From positions 124,001-188,000 of the forward strand of contig DATGJP010000078.1 in NCBI GenBank assembly GCA_035295125.1: a DNA stretch of 64,000 nt. Reading direction: 5' to 3'. The notes under the pieces are model-generated. The model saw only the letters and a program-made list of their open reading frames with translations. It did not search any database and was not told where the DNA came from. This stretch comes from JAICMB01 sp035295125. Lineage in GTDB: Bacteria > Acidobacteriota > Terriglobia > Bryobacterales > Bryobacteraceae. Within the stretch, counting starts at the first letter, position 1; every line of letters begins with the position of its first letter. The position numbers and the translations under genes were made by a program. Shown one piece after another: positions 42,300-50,852 of the stretch.

Positions 42300-44248
42300 C
42301 GACGGACGAGCGCATCAACGTCGCCTTGTTCTGCGGCGGACGGGGATCGAGCAGCATCATCCGCGAACTGACCCGCTGGCCGCAAATCAAGCTGTCGCTG
42401 CTCGTGAACGCGTACGACGATGGGCTTTCCACCGGCGAGCTGCGCGAGTTGATCCCCGATATGCTGGGGCCGTCGGATTTCCGCAAGAACCTGTCGACTC
42501 TGGTCGAATTGCAGTCCGAAGAACGGGCCGCGCTCCAGCAAATCCTCGAATTCCGCCTGCCGCGCGACTTTTCCAATGCCGACGTCATCGCATTTTGCCG
42601 CTTCATCGACGATCCCGGCAAAAAGAAGCTGCTGCGGCCTCCGCTTCCCGAGTTATTTGAATCGCTCGGCGGCAACCTCCAGCGCCGGGTTGTCGGGTAC
42701 CTCCGGGAATTCCTCGACTACTATCAGAAGACCCGCCAGCCGCTGCAGTTTGCCGACTGCTCGCTTGGGAACCTGATCTTCGCGGGCGCCTATCTCGGCT
42801 CCAATCACGATTTCAACGAATCGGTGCGCCGCCTGGCCGAAGTCTGCGGCGCGGGCGCCGACCTGGTCAACGTCACCCGCGGTGAATCGCGCACTCTCGT
42901 CGGCCTGAAACAGGACGGCAACATCCTCTTCCGCGAGGCCGAAATTGTCGGCCCGCAGAGCCGCTCGCCGATCTCCGACCTGTTCCTTCTCGCGCAGCCG
43001 CTGACCGACTCTCAACGCGCCGAGCTAAATTCCCTCGACCGCGACGCGAAGCGCGAATTCCTGAAACGCCTCGAATGTGGGGTCGAAATTTCACCCGAAG
43101 CCTCGCGCGTGCTGCATGACGCGGATCTCATCGTGTATGGCCCCGGCACGCAGTTTTCCTCGCTGATGCCCAGCTATCTCACCAAGGGTCTGGCCAAGAG
43201 TCTCCAGGAAAGCCGCGCCCGTCTCAAGTTGTTTGTTGCCAACCTGGACGTCGACCACGATATCCAATCGCTCTCGGTCACAGATCTGGTCGACAAAACA
43301 CTCGAACTGCTCGGCGATCCCGCGAATGAAAACCGCCTGGTCACGCACATCCTCTATAACGACGGCGAACGCGGCTTGAAATTCGATCGAACCGGCAATG
43401 AGCAGACGACCTACAAGTCGGCGCAAGTGGTGGCGGGGAACTTCCAGCATCCCGTCAAATCGAACGTTCACAGCGGCTATTCTGTCGTCCGCCAGATTCT
43501 CGCGCTGCAGGAGGCCTCTTCGTCGAGTTGCGACACAAAGGCCTTATCGATTTATCTCGATCTCCGCCAGCGCTCCTTCGCCCTCGACGCTCTGCTCCAG
43601 GAATTCCTCGAACTGCCCTGGAGCCGCCGGTTCAGCTCCGTGACACTCCAGTTGAACCAGTTAAATGCCCCCACGGTGAAGCTGCCCGACTATCTCCGAA
43701 TCGAATCGGCCAGCCGATCTGACCTGTTTTCCGAGGTCGACGCGCTTGCGGATTGGCTTGGCAATAGCGACAGCGCGTACCTGGTAACCATGACCGGCGA
43801 TGGCGAGTACCGCCTTCGCGACATCCTCCTCGGACTCGACGTCATTCAGGCGGGCGAGTTCGGCGTGGTCTACGGTTCGCGAACTCAGAGCCGACTGCAG
43901 TTCCGATCGTCACTGCGCTCGGCTTACGGTGAGAGCCGTATCCTATACGCGATCAGTTGGCTCGCAGCGTTCTTTTTCACAGCGGTCTTCGCCTTGCGCT
44001 TCCGGGTGATTTTCTCCGACCCCTTCACGGGATTTCGCATTTATAAGCGCGCCGCCTTGAACGACCGTTTTCGCGAAGCCCTCCTACAGAGGAAAGCGGG
44101 CTCGGCTGCCGCGGTCACCAAGCTCCTGATCCGCAACAACGTCGAAATCGCCGAAGTACCCGTGCACTACCGGACATTCACGGGATTCACAAAAGCATCC
44201 TGGAGGCTGTGGCGCGGCCTACGCAACCTGCTGGGGATCTTCTCATGA
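42290..44248 (+). CDS. YvcK/CofD-like domain fused to a GT2-like domain
   Basis: A 652-residue two-domain protein. Residues about 9-360 match the YvcK/CofD fold: CGGRGSSSI (GGRGS 16-20) in place of GGGTG, VNAYDDGLSTG (DDG 43-45), GPSDFRKNL, DCSLGNLIFA (158-162) and ADLIVYGPGTQFSS (GPG 284-286). YvcK binds UDP-sugars; CofD moves phospholactate to a deazaflavin. Residues about 470-652 resemble a GT2 of the DPM kind with TMTGDGEY (GDG 503-505), VVYGSRTQS, one helix at about 551-571 and DPFTGFRIYKR, but lack the canonical DxD and the first nucleotide-binding strand. I know of no described role for this fusion. It overlaps both neighbours. Confidence 0.8.
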   Translation: MPVTTDERINVALFCGGRGSSSIIRELTRWPQIKLSLLVNAYDDGLSTGELRELIPDMLGPSDFRKNLSTLVELQSEERAALQQILEFRLPRDFSNADVIAFCRFIDDPGKKKLLRPPLPELFESLGGNLQRRVVGYLREFLDYYQKTRQPLQFADCSLGNLIFAGAYLGSNHDFNESVRRLAEVCGAGADLVNVTRGESRTLVGLKQDGNILFREAEIVGPQSRSPISDLFLLAQPLTDSQRAELNSLDRDAKREFLKRLECGVEISPEASRVLHDADLIVYGPGTQFSSLMPSYLTKGLAKSLQESRARLKLFVANLDVDHDIQSLSVTDLVDKTLELLGDPANENRLVTHILYNDGERGLKFDRTGNEQTTYKSAQVVAGNFQHPVKSNVHSGYSVVRQILALQEASSSSCDTKALSIYLDLRQRSFALDALLQEFLELPWSRRFSSVTLQLNQLNAPTVKLPDYLRIESASRSDLFSEVDALADWLGNSDSAYLVTMTGDGEYRLRDILLGLDVIQAGEFGVVYGSRTQSRLQFRSSLRSAYGESRILYAISWLAAFFFTAVFALRFRVIFSDPFTGFRIYKRAALNDRFREALLQRKAGSAAAVTKLLIRNNVEIAEVPVHYRTFTGFTKASWRLWRGLRNLLGIFS

Positions 44249-44808
44249 ACTACCTGTTCGATCTCGACGGCACGCTAGTCGATTCTTCGCCCGCTCACGC
44301 AGCCGCGTTTCGGCAAGCCTTCGAACAGCACTGGCCCATTGCCGGGTTCGACTACGAAACCGCGAAGGGCAAGCGCACTGCAGACGTTTTCACCGAACTC
44401 GGCGCTCCCCCCGAACTCCTGAACCACCTCGTCGCCACCAAGCAAAGCGCCTATCGCGAACTCGTCCGGCAAGGCCGAATAATCCTAATGCCCGGGGCGC
44501 GCGATCTTCTCGAAGCCCTGTCGGCGCAAGGTGAGCGCATGTTTCTCGTCACCAGCGGCAGCCGCCGCTCGGTCGCCGAAGTTCTCGAAACCACCGGCAT
44601 CCGCCGCTACTTCGAAGGAATCGTGACAAGCGACGATGTTGCCCGCGCGAAACCAGCGCCCGATATCTATCTTGCCTGCATCGAACGCTTCGATCTGAAG
44701 CCCGAGGACTGCCTGGTGATCGAAGACGCCGAAAGCGGCTTCGCCTCCGCGCGCGCTGCCGGTCTGCGCGCGGTGGAACTTCAAGAGGTCGCATGCTCTG
44801 CGCTGTAA
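44245..44808 (+). CDS. HAD-superfamily phosphatase (beta-PGM/phosphoglycolate phosphatase type)
   Basis: A 187-residue HAD hydrolase. YLFDLDGTLVDS gives the nucleophile D6 and acid D8. FLVTSGSRRS is motif II, the Lys lies in ARAKPAPDIY and the acidic pair in LVIEDAESGFASA. The helical cap between residues about 15 and 80 is of the C1 type. Substrates in this group are small phosphorylated sugars or acids. ATG 44245 overlaps the stop of the fusion gene (ATGA). Within this operon a dephosphorylation or phosphosugar isomerisation step is likely but unproven. Confidence 0.9.
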   Translation: MNYLFDLDGTLVDSSPAHAAAFRQAFEQHWPIAGFDYETAKGKRTADVFTELGAPPELLNHLVATKQSAYRELVRQGRIILMPGARDLLEALSAQGERMFLVTSGSRRSVAEVLETTGIRRYFEGIVTSDDVARAKPAPDIYLACIERFDLKPEDCLVIEDAESGFASARAAGLRAVELQEVACSAL

Positions 44809-45539
44809 TCCCGGCGGCCGGCCGCGGCTCGCGCCTGGGTCTCGACTGCCCCAAGATCCTCGCGCCGATTGACGGAGACACCACCATCTGGTCGATCCTC
44901 CATGAGAAGCTGCGCCCCCGCGTAGACACCATCTGCGTTGTCGTAGCGCCGGCTTCAGCGGGTCATTGGCCGCCGAAGGCGGCGCTCCCGCCAAAGGTGG
45001 TAACCGCCTACCAGCCCGAACCTCGCGGAATGGGCCACGCCGTCTTCTGCGCCTGGGATATCTGGAAGGACTATGACGACCTGCTCGTCATCTGGGGCGA
45101 CCAGGTAAACATCTCCGAGGGCACTCTGGACCGCTCTATTCGTGCGCACCGCTGCGCACCGGCGCCACGCCTGACCCTGCCGCTGGCCGAAACCGCTAAT
45201 CCCTACGTTCAGTATGATTTCGATTCCGCCGGCCGCCTCTGTCGCATCCGGCAAACCCGTGAAGGCGATCGCACCGATGCAAACGGCCGCAGTGATGTCG
45301 GGCTGTTCCTTCTGAGCACCGCTGGCTTAAAGGCTGCCTGGGAGTCGCACCTCGCCACGGGTCAACGTGGCGCCAACACCGGCGAGCTCAATTTCCTGCC
45401 GCTCCTGCCATTTCTTTCCTGTGAGCGCCGTTGGCACGTGAAGACCATCCCGGTAGCGGACTCAGACGAGGCCCGAGGAATCAACACTCCCGCCGACTTA
45501 GCCTACTTTCGCGAGCGTCTCCGGCCGATACCTCAATAG
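44793..45539 (+). CDS. Sugar-phosphate nucleotidyltransferase-like protein
   Basis: A 248-residue GT-A-fold nucleotidyltransferase. The signature AAGRGSRLG (8-16) with K21 (CPKILAP) is clear. PEPRGMGHAVFCAWD resembles the GlmU-type QPLGTAHA block, and LLVIWGDQVN carries the metal Asp. NTP and sugar specificity cannot be deduced. Having both a nucleotidyltransferase and a YvcK/CofD-like protein in one operon recalls the CofC-CofD pairing of F420 synthesis; that parallel is inference. It overlaps the HAD gene by 16 bases and its stop touches the next start. Confidence 0.88.
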   Translation: MLCAVIPAAGRGSRLGLDCPKILAPIDGDTTIWSILHEKLRPRVDTICVVVAPASAGHWPPKAALPPKVVTAYQPEPRGMGHAVFCAWDIWKDYDDLLVIWGDQVNISEGTLDRSIRAHRCAPAPRLTLPLAETANPYVQYDFDSAGRLCRIRQTREGDRTDANGRSDVGLFLLSTAGLKAAWESHLATGQRGANTGELNFLPLLPFLSCERRWHVKTIPVADSDEARGINTPADLAYFRERLRPIPQ

Positions 45540-47054
45540 GTGCCCGCAGATACAACCCAATCGCTATTAGCTCTGGCCGGCCAGACGGACCCCGTCATCA
45601 TCATCGGAGCCGGTCCCGCCGGGCTGAGCGCCGCCTATGAACTGACCAAATCGGGAGTGAAGCCTCTCATTCTTGAAGCCACGGGCACAATCGGCGGCAT
45701 CTCGCAGACCGCCGAATACAAAGGCTATCTGTTCGACATTGGCGGTCATCGCTTCTTTACAAAGGTCGAGCTCGTCAACCAGATGTGGCGCGAAATTCTG
45801 GGTGACGACTTCCTCCAACGCCCTCGCATGTCGCGCATTCTCTACAGCGGCAAGTTTTTCAACTACCCGCTGGAGCCGATGAACGCGCTGCTCGGGCTCG
45901 GCCCCCTCGAAGCCATCCACTGCGGCCTGAGCTACGCCCGCGCAATGCTGTCTCCCATGAAGCCCGAAGAAGACTTTGCCACTTGGGTCTCGAACCGCTT
46001 CGGGCGCCGGCTGTTCAAAATCTTCTTCGAATCCTACACGGAAAAAGTCTGGGGCATGCCCTGCTCGAAGATCAGTGCCGAATGGGGTGCGCAGCGCATC
46101 AAAGGCCTGTCGCTATGGTCCGCCGTTCTCAACGCTTTCCGTTCAAAACGCGCACCCAAAGACAAGGTCATCAAGACACTGATTCACGAGTTTGAATACC
46201 CGCGCCGCGGTCCCGGCATGATGTGGGAGCGCGCGCGCCAGATCGTGGAAAGCCGAGGCGCTCGCGTCGTCCTGAATTCTCCCGTCACGAAGATCGTTTG
46301 GGAACAGGGGCGAGTACGGGGTGTCGAGGCAGGCGGCCAGTTCTACAGCGGCTCGCACGTCATCAGCAGCATGCCGATTCGGGACCTCATCCGCTCCCTC
46401 GATCCGCAACCCGAACCCCGCATCCACGCTGCCGCCGGCGATTTCAACTACCGTGACTTCCTCACGGTCGCCCTCATCATCAAAGCCGAGACGCTCTTCC
46501 CGGACAATTGGATCTACATCCACGACACGCGAGTCAAAGTCGGGCGCATTCAGAACTACAAAAACTGGAGTCCCGAAATGACGCCGGACCCTGGAATGAC
46601 CTGTCTGGGCCTCGAATACTTCTGCTTTGAAGGCGACGACCTCTGGACAAAGCCCGATGCCGACCTGGTCGCCCTTGGCACAGAAGAAGTAGTACGACTG
46701 GGCCTCGCGCGAAAGGAGCAAATTGTTGATGGAACGGTGGTTCGAATGCCCAAGGCCTACCCTGTGTACGATGGCGGCTACAAACGAGGCATTGCGGCCA
46801 TCCAGGAATTCCTGCAACAAGTGCCCAATTTGCAGTTAGCCGGCCGTAACGGCATGCACCGGTATAACAACCAGGACCATTCCATGTTAACCGCTGTCCT
46901 CGCCGCCCGGAACATTTTAGGCGCCAATTACGATCTTTGGCAGGTGAATGCGGACGCCGAATACCATGAATCCGGCGCTCAAACTACCGAGGAAGACTTC
47001 AAGCAACTCGAGCGCACACAGCCACTTGTCCCAGGCGAGCTGGTTGCAAAGTAA
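45540..47054 (+). CDS. FAD-dependent oxidoreductase (UGM/amine-oxidase-like)
   Basis: A 504-residue flavoprotein. IIIGAGPAGLSAAYEL (GAGPAG 23-28) is the FAD dinucleotide motif. GGISQTAEYKGYLFDIGGHRFFTK follows, as in UDP-galactopyranose mutase and protoporphyrinogen-oxidase-like proteins. SYTEKVWGMPCSKISAEWGAQRIKG is the distinguishing block of a group found in polysaccharide loci. The C-terminal NLQLAGRNGMHRYNNQDHSM contacts the flavin. Reaction unknown; it could act on a nucleotide- or lipid-linked sugar. GTG 45540 follows the preceding TAG without a gap. It is the last gene of the seven-gene operon. Confidence 0.88.
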   Translation: MPADTTQSLLALAGQTDPVIIIGAGPAGLSAAYELTKSGVKPLILEATGTIGGISQTAEYKGYLFDIGGHRFFTKVELVNQMWREILGDDFLQRPRMSRILYSGKFFNYPLEPMNALLGLGPLEAIHCGLSYARAMLSPMKPEEDFATWVSNRFGRRLFKIFFESYTEKVWGMPCSKISAEWGAQRIKGLSLWSAVLNAFRSKRAPKDKVIKTLIHEFEYPRRGPGMMWERARQIVESRGARVVLNSPVTKIVWEQGRVRGVEAGGQFYSGSHVISSMPIRDLIRSLDPQPEPRIHAAAGDFNYRDFLTVALIIKAETLFPDNWIYIHDTRVKVGRIQNYKNWSPEMTPDPGMTCLGLEYFCFEGDDLWTKPDADLVALGTEEVVRLGLARKEQIVDGTVVRMPKAYPVYDGGYKRGIAAIQEFLQQVPNLQLAGRNGMHRYNNQDHSMLTAVLAARNILGANYDLWQVNADAEYHESGAQTTEEDFKQLERTQPLVPGELVAK

Positions 47055-47141
47055 CCTCGCCGCCCGGGTTAGAAAGCCTTCATCATAATACGGAGTCCTG
47101 ACGGCGATTTCGCGCGTCCAACAGCCAGAGAGAGGTGGACG

Positions 47142-48707
47142 ATGACCAGCGGCGCCAGATTAAAAATACGACGGGCGACTGTAACCTTTTCAGTTCTTTT
47201 ACTTCCTTTATCACTGGGTTTTGCCCAGGAGCCACAAGCTCCCCCGCCCCCGGATGCAACCGACGGGCAGCAGCAGGCAGCTCCGATGCTTTCGCCGGAG
47301 CAACTCGACAATCTGGTTGCGCCGGTCGCACTGTATCCCGACCCTCTGCTCAGCCAGGTGCTGGCGGCGAGCACTTATCCTGTCGAAGTCGTGGAAGCGC
47401 AGCAATTCCTGCAGCACAATCGAGGACTTCGGGGGCAGCAACTGATCGACGCCGCGAAACAGCAGAACTGGGACCCCAGCGTCCAAGCGATGGTCGCGTT
47501 TCCGGATGCTCTCGGTCTGCTCGCCAATGACGTCCGTTGGACCACCGATCTAGGCAACGCCTTTTTGGCACAACAGGCTGACGTGATGGCCGCCGTGCAG
47601 CGCATGCGTGCGCGGGCTCAGTCGAATGGCAGGCTTTCCACCACCCAGCAACAGATCGTGACCAACGACGTGCAAAACGGACAGAACGCGATCGAGATTC
47701 AACCCGCCAATCCTGAGGTTGTATATGTCCCTGTGTACCAGCCCGAGTACGTTTACGGACCGCCCGTTTGGGGAGCCTACCCGGCATTATGGTACCCGCC
47801 GGGGTTCGGCTTTGGGTTCGGTTTCGGCTGGGGCCCTGGCATTTACATGAGCAGCTTCTTCCCCGGCTGGGGCGGATTCGGCTGGGGCGGCTGGGGATGG
47901 GGCCTCGGTTGGTTCGGTCACAGCGTCTTCGTGAACGCCGGGTTCTTTAATCACTACGGTTTCCGCGGCGGATACTGGGGTGGCGGTTATGGAAGAGGTT
48001 TTGGCGCGGGACGCTTCGCGTGGGCTCACGATCCAGGGCATCGCATGGGCGTGGCATACCCGAATCGGGCGGTAGCAAGCCGTTTTGGCGGAAGTGCTTT
48101 TGGTTCCGGCCGCTTTAACGGCGGACAGTTTTCCGGCGGCCGAGGACAGTTTAACGGCGGAAGCCGTTTCAATGGTGGCGGCCGATCATTCAACGGACAG
48201 TCCGGCTTCGCTCAATCGAACCGCGGTTTCTCGGGCAGCAGCCGGGGTTTTGCCGGCAACACCGCTAACAGCTACGGCGGTCGAGGCTTCAGCGGAGGCA
48301 CACGGTCCGCGACCAACGGTTATGCGGGCTCCTATCGCGGTGGAACGTCGAATTTCGGCGGGCAAGGCTATCGGGCGCCGATGCAGAGCTCTCGCAGCTT
48401 CAATTCGGGTTCAGCCTACCGTGGCGGCGCACAATCCTACGGCCGCTCGTCGATGGCCCCGGCATATAACCGCTCCTTCTCCGGCGGCGGCCGCTCATTC
48501 TCATCCGCGCCGCAGCAGAGCTTCTCCGCTCCCCGTTCCTTCTCCTCCGGCGGCGGCCACGCCTTCAGTGGAGGCGGCGGACGCTCGTTCAGCGGCGGCG
48601 GCGGACGCTCATTCGGCGGCGGTGGCGGTCACTCATTCGGCGGAGGCGGCGGCCATAGTGGCGGCGGTGGCGGACACGGCGGTGGTGGTGGCGGACATCA
48701 CCGGTAA
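47142..48707 (+). CDS. DUF3300 protein with Gly/Ser-rich tail, secreted
   Basis: A 521-residue exported protein. Residues 1-29 are a signal peptide (TFSVLLLPLSLGFAQ). Residues about 48-230 are the DUF3300 domain: LDNLVAPVALYPDPLLSQVLAASTYP, AAKQQNWDPSVQAMVAFP and VVYVPVYQPEYVYG. The rest is very low in complexity, first Gly/Trp/Phe-rich (residues about 220-290), then Ser/Gly/Phe-rich repeats, ending in Gly/His runs. It is probably located at the cell surface; function unknown. The last 75 bases overlap, antisense, the end of the desaturase gene. Confidence 0.9.
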   Translation: MTSGARLKIRRATVTFSVLLLPLSLGFAQEPQAPPPPDATDGQQQAAPMLSPEQLDNLVAPVALYPDPLLSQVLAASTYPVEVVEAQQFLQHNRGLRGQQLIDAAKQQNWDPSVQAMVAFPDALGLLANDVRWTTDLGNAFLAQQADVMAAVQRMRARAQSNGRLSTTQQQIVTNDVQNGQNAIEIQPANPEVVYVPVYQPEYVYGPPVWGAYPALWYPPGFGFGFGFGWGPGIYMSSFFPGWGGFGWGGWGWGLGWFGHSVFVNAGFFNHYGFRGGYWGGGYGRGFGAGRFAWAHDPGHRMGVAYPNRAVASRFGGSAFGSGRFNGGQFSGGRGQFNGGSRFNGGGRSFNGQSGFAQSNRGFSGSSRGFAGNTANSYGGRGFSGGTRSATNGYAGSYRGGTSNFGGQGYRAPMQSSRSFNSGSAYRGGAQSYGRSSMAPAYNRSFSGGGRSFSSAPQQSFSAPRSFSSGGGHAFSGGGGRSFSGGGGRSFGGGGGHSFGGGGGHSGGGGGHGGGGGGHHR

Positions 48708-49562
48708 TCGAGCCGGTCTGACGATTCGGATATCCCAAACGAGTCCGAGTTTCGCCAGCAGGCATAGAACGCAATAGCCGATATCGATCTGCCAGCGTTC
48801 AAGACCGAACCGCGCCGAAGCAGGAAAGCGGTGATGGTTGTTGTGAAATCCTTCGCCCATCATAATAGCCGCAACAAGCCAATTGTTGTGGCTATTATCT
48901 TTTGTGCGGAAGGGTCGCGATCCGTATCGGTGCGCCAGAGAGTTGACCGCGAACGTTGCATGGTAGGACAGAACGGTGCTGATGGCGAACCCCCACACCA
49001 GCATTTGGAGCACGGAGGCGCCAGGCAGTAAGTATCCGGCGACGGCGCAAACTACAACAGTCACGACTGGCGGTACGAGAAACGCGCGATCCAGCCAACG
49101 CAGCTCCGGATAGGCACTCAAATCCCGAACCAGCCCAAGGTCGGCGTCATCGAATCGTCGGCACAGGATCCAGCCGATGTGTCCCCACCAAAAGCTCCGA
49201 GCCACCGGCGAATGGACATCGAGTTCCGTGTCGGCGTGCCGGTGATGAGCTCGATGCAAAGCCACGAACCACAGCGGACCGCGCTGCATGGCTGACGTAC
49301 CCAGCCATGCCAGGATGAATTGGACAGGCCGGCTGGTTTGAAATGTGCGATGAGCCAGACAGCGGTGATAGCCCAGGGTGATGCCCAGGATACGCGAACA
49401 ATAAACGATGCCGCAGGCAAGCGCCGCTGCCCGGCTTACGCCAGTGGCAAACGCCAGCAGGCAGGAAGCATGCAGCAGGATCATGCCCCAGGTTCCAAGT
49501 ACGCTCAGATCGAACCCATCGACGGCTTCGACCGGCACAGTCCGACGAACCGCCGGGCTCAT
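48633..49562 (-). CDS. Acyl-CoA/acyl-lipid delta-9-type fatty acid desaturase
   Basis: A 309-residue membrane di-iron desaturase. Three histidine boxes are present: HRCLAH (H66-H71), HRAHHRH (H103, H106, H107) and HNNHH (H240, H243, H244). H201 and H211 fall in the YHATFAVNSLAH segment. Four membrane helices separate the boxes. The last 24 or so residues are Ala/Thr-rich and are encoded opposite the Gly-rich tail of the DUF3300 gene, so they are probably not conserved. ATG 49562 overlaps the cyclopropane synthase stop (ATGA). The pair would introduce, then cyclopropanate, a double bond in membrane lipids. Confidence 0.93.
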   Translation of the reverse strand: MSPAVRRTVPVEAVDGFDLSVLGTWGMILLHASCLLAFATGVSRAAALACGIVYCSRILGITLGYHRCLAHRTFQTSRPVQFILAWLGTSAMQRGPLWFVALHRAHHRHADTELDVHSPVARSFWWGHIGWILCRRFDDADLGLVRDLSAYPELRWLDRAFLVPPVVTVVVCAVAGYLLPGASVLQMLVWGFAISTVLSYHATFAVNSLAHRYGSRPFRTKDNSHNNWLVAAIMMGEGFHNNHHRFPASARFGLERWQIDIGYCVLCLLAKLGLVWDIRIVRPARLPVMSATTTAVSATAATMAAASAE

Positions 49563-50725
49563 GCGCCTGCTCCCACACCGACCGCCACCCGCCTGGTTTC
49601 GCAATCGACACACGATACACGGCAGTGCGGCTGGGCATCGCCTTGCCGGGTCATCACGAGGTGCCAGTATTGCATGATCCTTGCACGAAACAGGGCTGCC
49701 GAGACCAGGAAGAAGTACTCGAACATGCGCCGGCTCCGTTCCTCGTGGCGGTCGGCAAACCGGCTCCACGACTTTTGGAAATTATCATTCCAGTCGCGCA
49801 GCGTTTTGACATAGTGCGGCCCGAAGTTATGCAAGTCTTCCAGCACAAACAGACCTTCCGTCGCAGTGTGAAACTGTCTCCCGGAAGGCATCAATAGCCC
49901 AGGGAAGATGTAGCGGTCGATCCACGGATCGCCTGCCGTGACGGTCGCGACATTAACCGTGCTCTCGATGAGGAACGTGCCGCCGGGCTTCAGCACTCTA
50001 TGCATCGTCTCCATGAACGTACGGTGATTCTGCTGGCCAACGTGAGGGAACATGGCGATGGCGACGACCTTGTCGTATTCGCCTTGAACATCGCGGTAAT
50101 CGCAGCGAACGATATCGATGTTGTATCCCGCGCAGCGCTGGCGTGCGTGCCGCATCTGCTCCTCGGAAATGTTGATGCTCGTGACCCGCACGCCATAGTT
50201 GCGGTCTGCATAGAGCGCGAATTCTCCCCAGCCGCCCCCGATCTCCAGCAGGTGCTCGCCCGGCTTCAGACCCAGCTTCCGGCAGATGATATCCATCTTC
50301 AGGATCTGGGCTTCATCGAGGCTGTCGGTGCCGGCAAAGTAACCGCAACTGTAGTTCATGTAGCGGCCTAGAAACGCTTCGAACATGTCGTTATCGAGGT
50401 CGTAGTGCTTTCGCGGAGCTCGCAACGAACGGCGACGGCTCTGGTCGTTGCGGATGCGGTTCAACCAATCCAACGCGAGGGCGCCCGGATGCCGATACGC
50501 ACGCCTGCGGACGTCGGAACGAACCACGCGAAAGATAAGTTCTTCGGGATCCCGGCACGACCACCAGCCGTCCATGTAGGACTCGCCAAACCCAAGCGAT
50601 CCGTTCAACAGGGCCCGGCGGAAAAACCGTGAGTCGTGCACCTGGATGTCGTGACTGGCCGGCCCGTTGACGCGGATGCCCGCTTCGGCCAGCCAATTGG
50701 TAAGGAGCGTTTCAAAGAATGCCAT
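49559..50725 (-). CDS. cfa: Cyclopropane-fatty-acyl-phospholipid synthase
   Basis: A 388-residue SAM-dependent enzyme that adds a methylene bridge to unsaturated acyl chains of phospholipids. ALLNGSLGFGESYMDGWW is the N-terminal lipid-binding part. KHYDLDNDMFEAFLG and MNYSCGYF (C127) precede the SAM motif EIGGGWGEFAL (161-167), and SINISEEQMRHA follows. FPHVGQQNH and IDRYIFPG are further family blocks. The family is cytosolic and membrane-associated. It precedes the desaturase in a two-gene operon with a four-base overlap, a sensible order of substrate supply and modification. A repeat-bearing spacer lies upstream. Confidence 0.94.
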   Translation of the reverse strand: MAFFETLLTNWLAEAGIRVNGPASHDIQVHDSRFFRRALLNGSLGFGESYMDGWWSCRDPEELIFRVVRSDVRRRAYRHPGALALDWLNRIRNDQSRRRSLRAPRKHYDLDNDMFEAFLGRYMNYSCGYFAGTDSLDEAQILKMDIICRKLGLKPGEHLLEIGGGWGEFALYADRNYGVRVTSINISEEQMRHARQRCAGYNIDIVRCDYRDVQGEYDKVVAIAMFPHVGQQNHRTFMETMHRVLKPGGTFLIESTVNVATVTAGDPWIDRYIFPGLLMPSGRQFHTATEGLFVLEDLHNFGPHYVKTLRDWNDNFQKSWSRFADRHEERSRRMFEYFFLVSAALFRARIMQYWHLVMTRQGDAQPHCRVSCVDCETRRVAVGVGAGA

Positions 50726-50736
50726 TTACTCTCCCC

Positions 50737-50841
50737 TGTAATGCAGGTTGTCAACCTGTCGCCATGGACGGTTGGTCCACGAAAGTGGATGAAAACCAGG
50801 GTGGGCAGGCGGTTTCGCCCACGGCGGGTTGACAACCCGCC
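50737..50841 (+). repeat. Composite palindromic repeat element
   Basis: TGTAATGCAGGTTG opens at 50737. CAGGTTG and CAACCTG form a hairpin across one base at 50743-50757. CAGGCGGTTTCGCCCAC lies near 50806-50822, and GGCGGGTTGACAACCCGCC, a perfect inverted repeat with one central base, at 50823-50841. Both the TGTRATGCAGG and the CAGGCGGTTTCGCC modules therefore occur in one element, in the spacer upstream of the cyclopropane synthase. Confidence 0.75.
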
Positions 50842-50852
50842 TGTTGGCCCGG

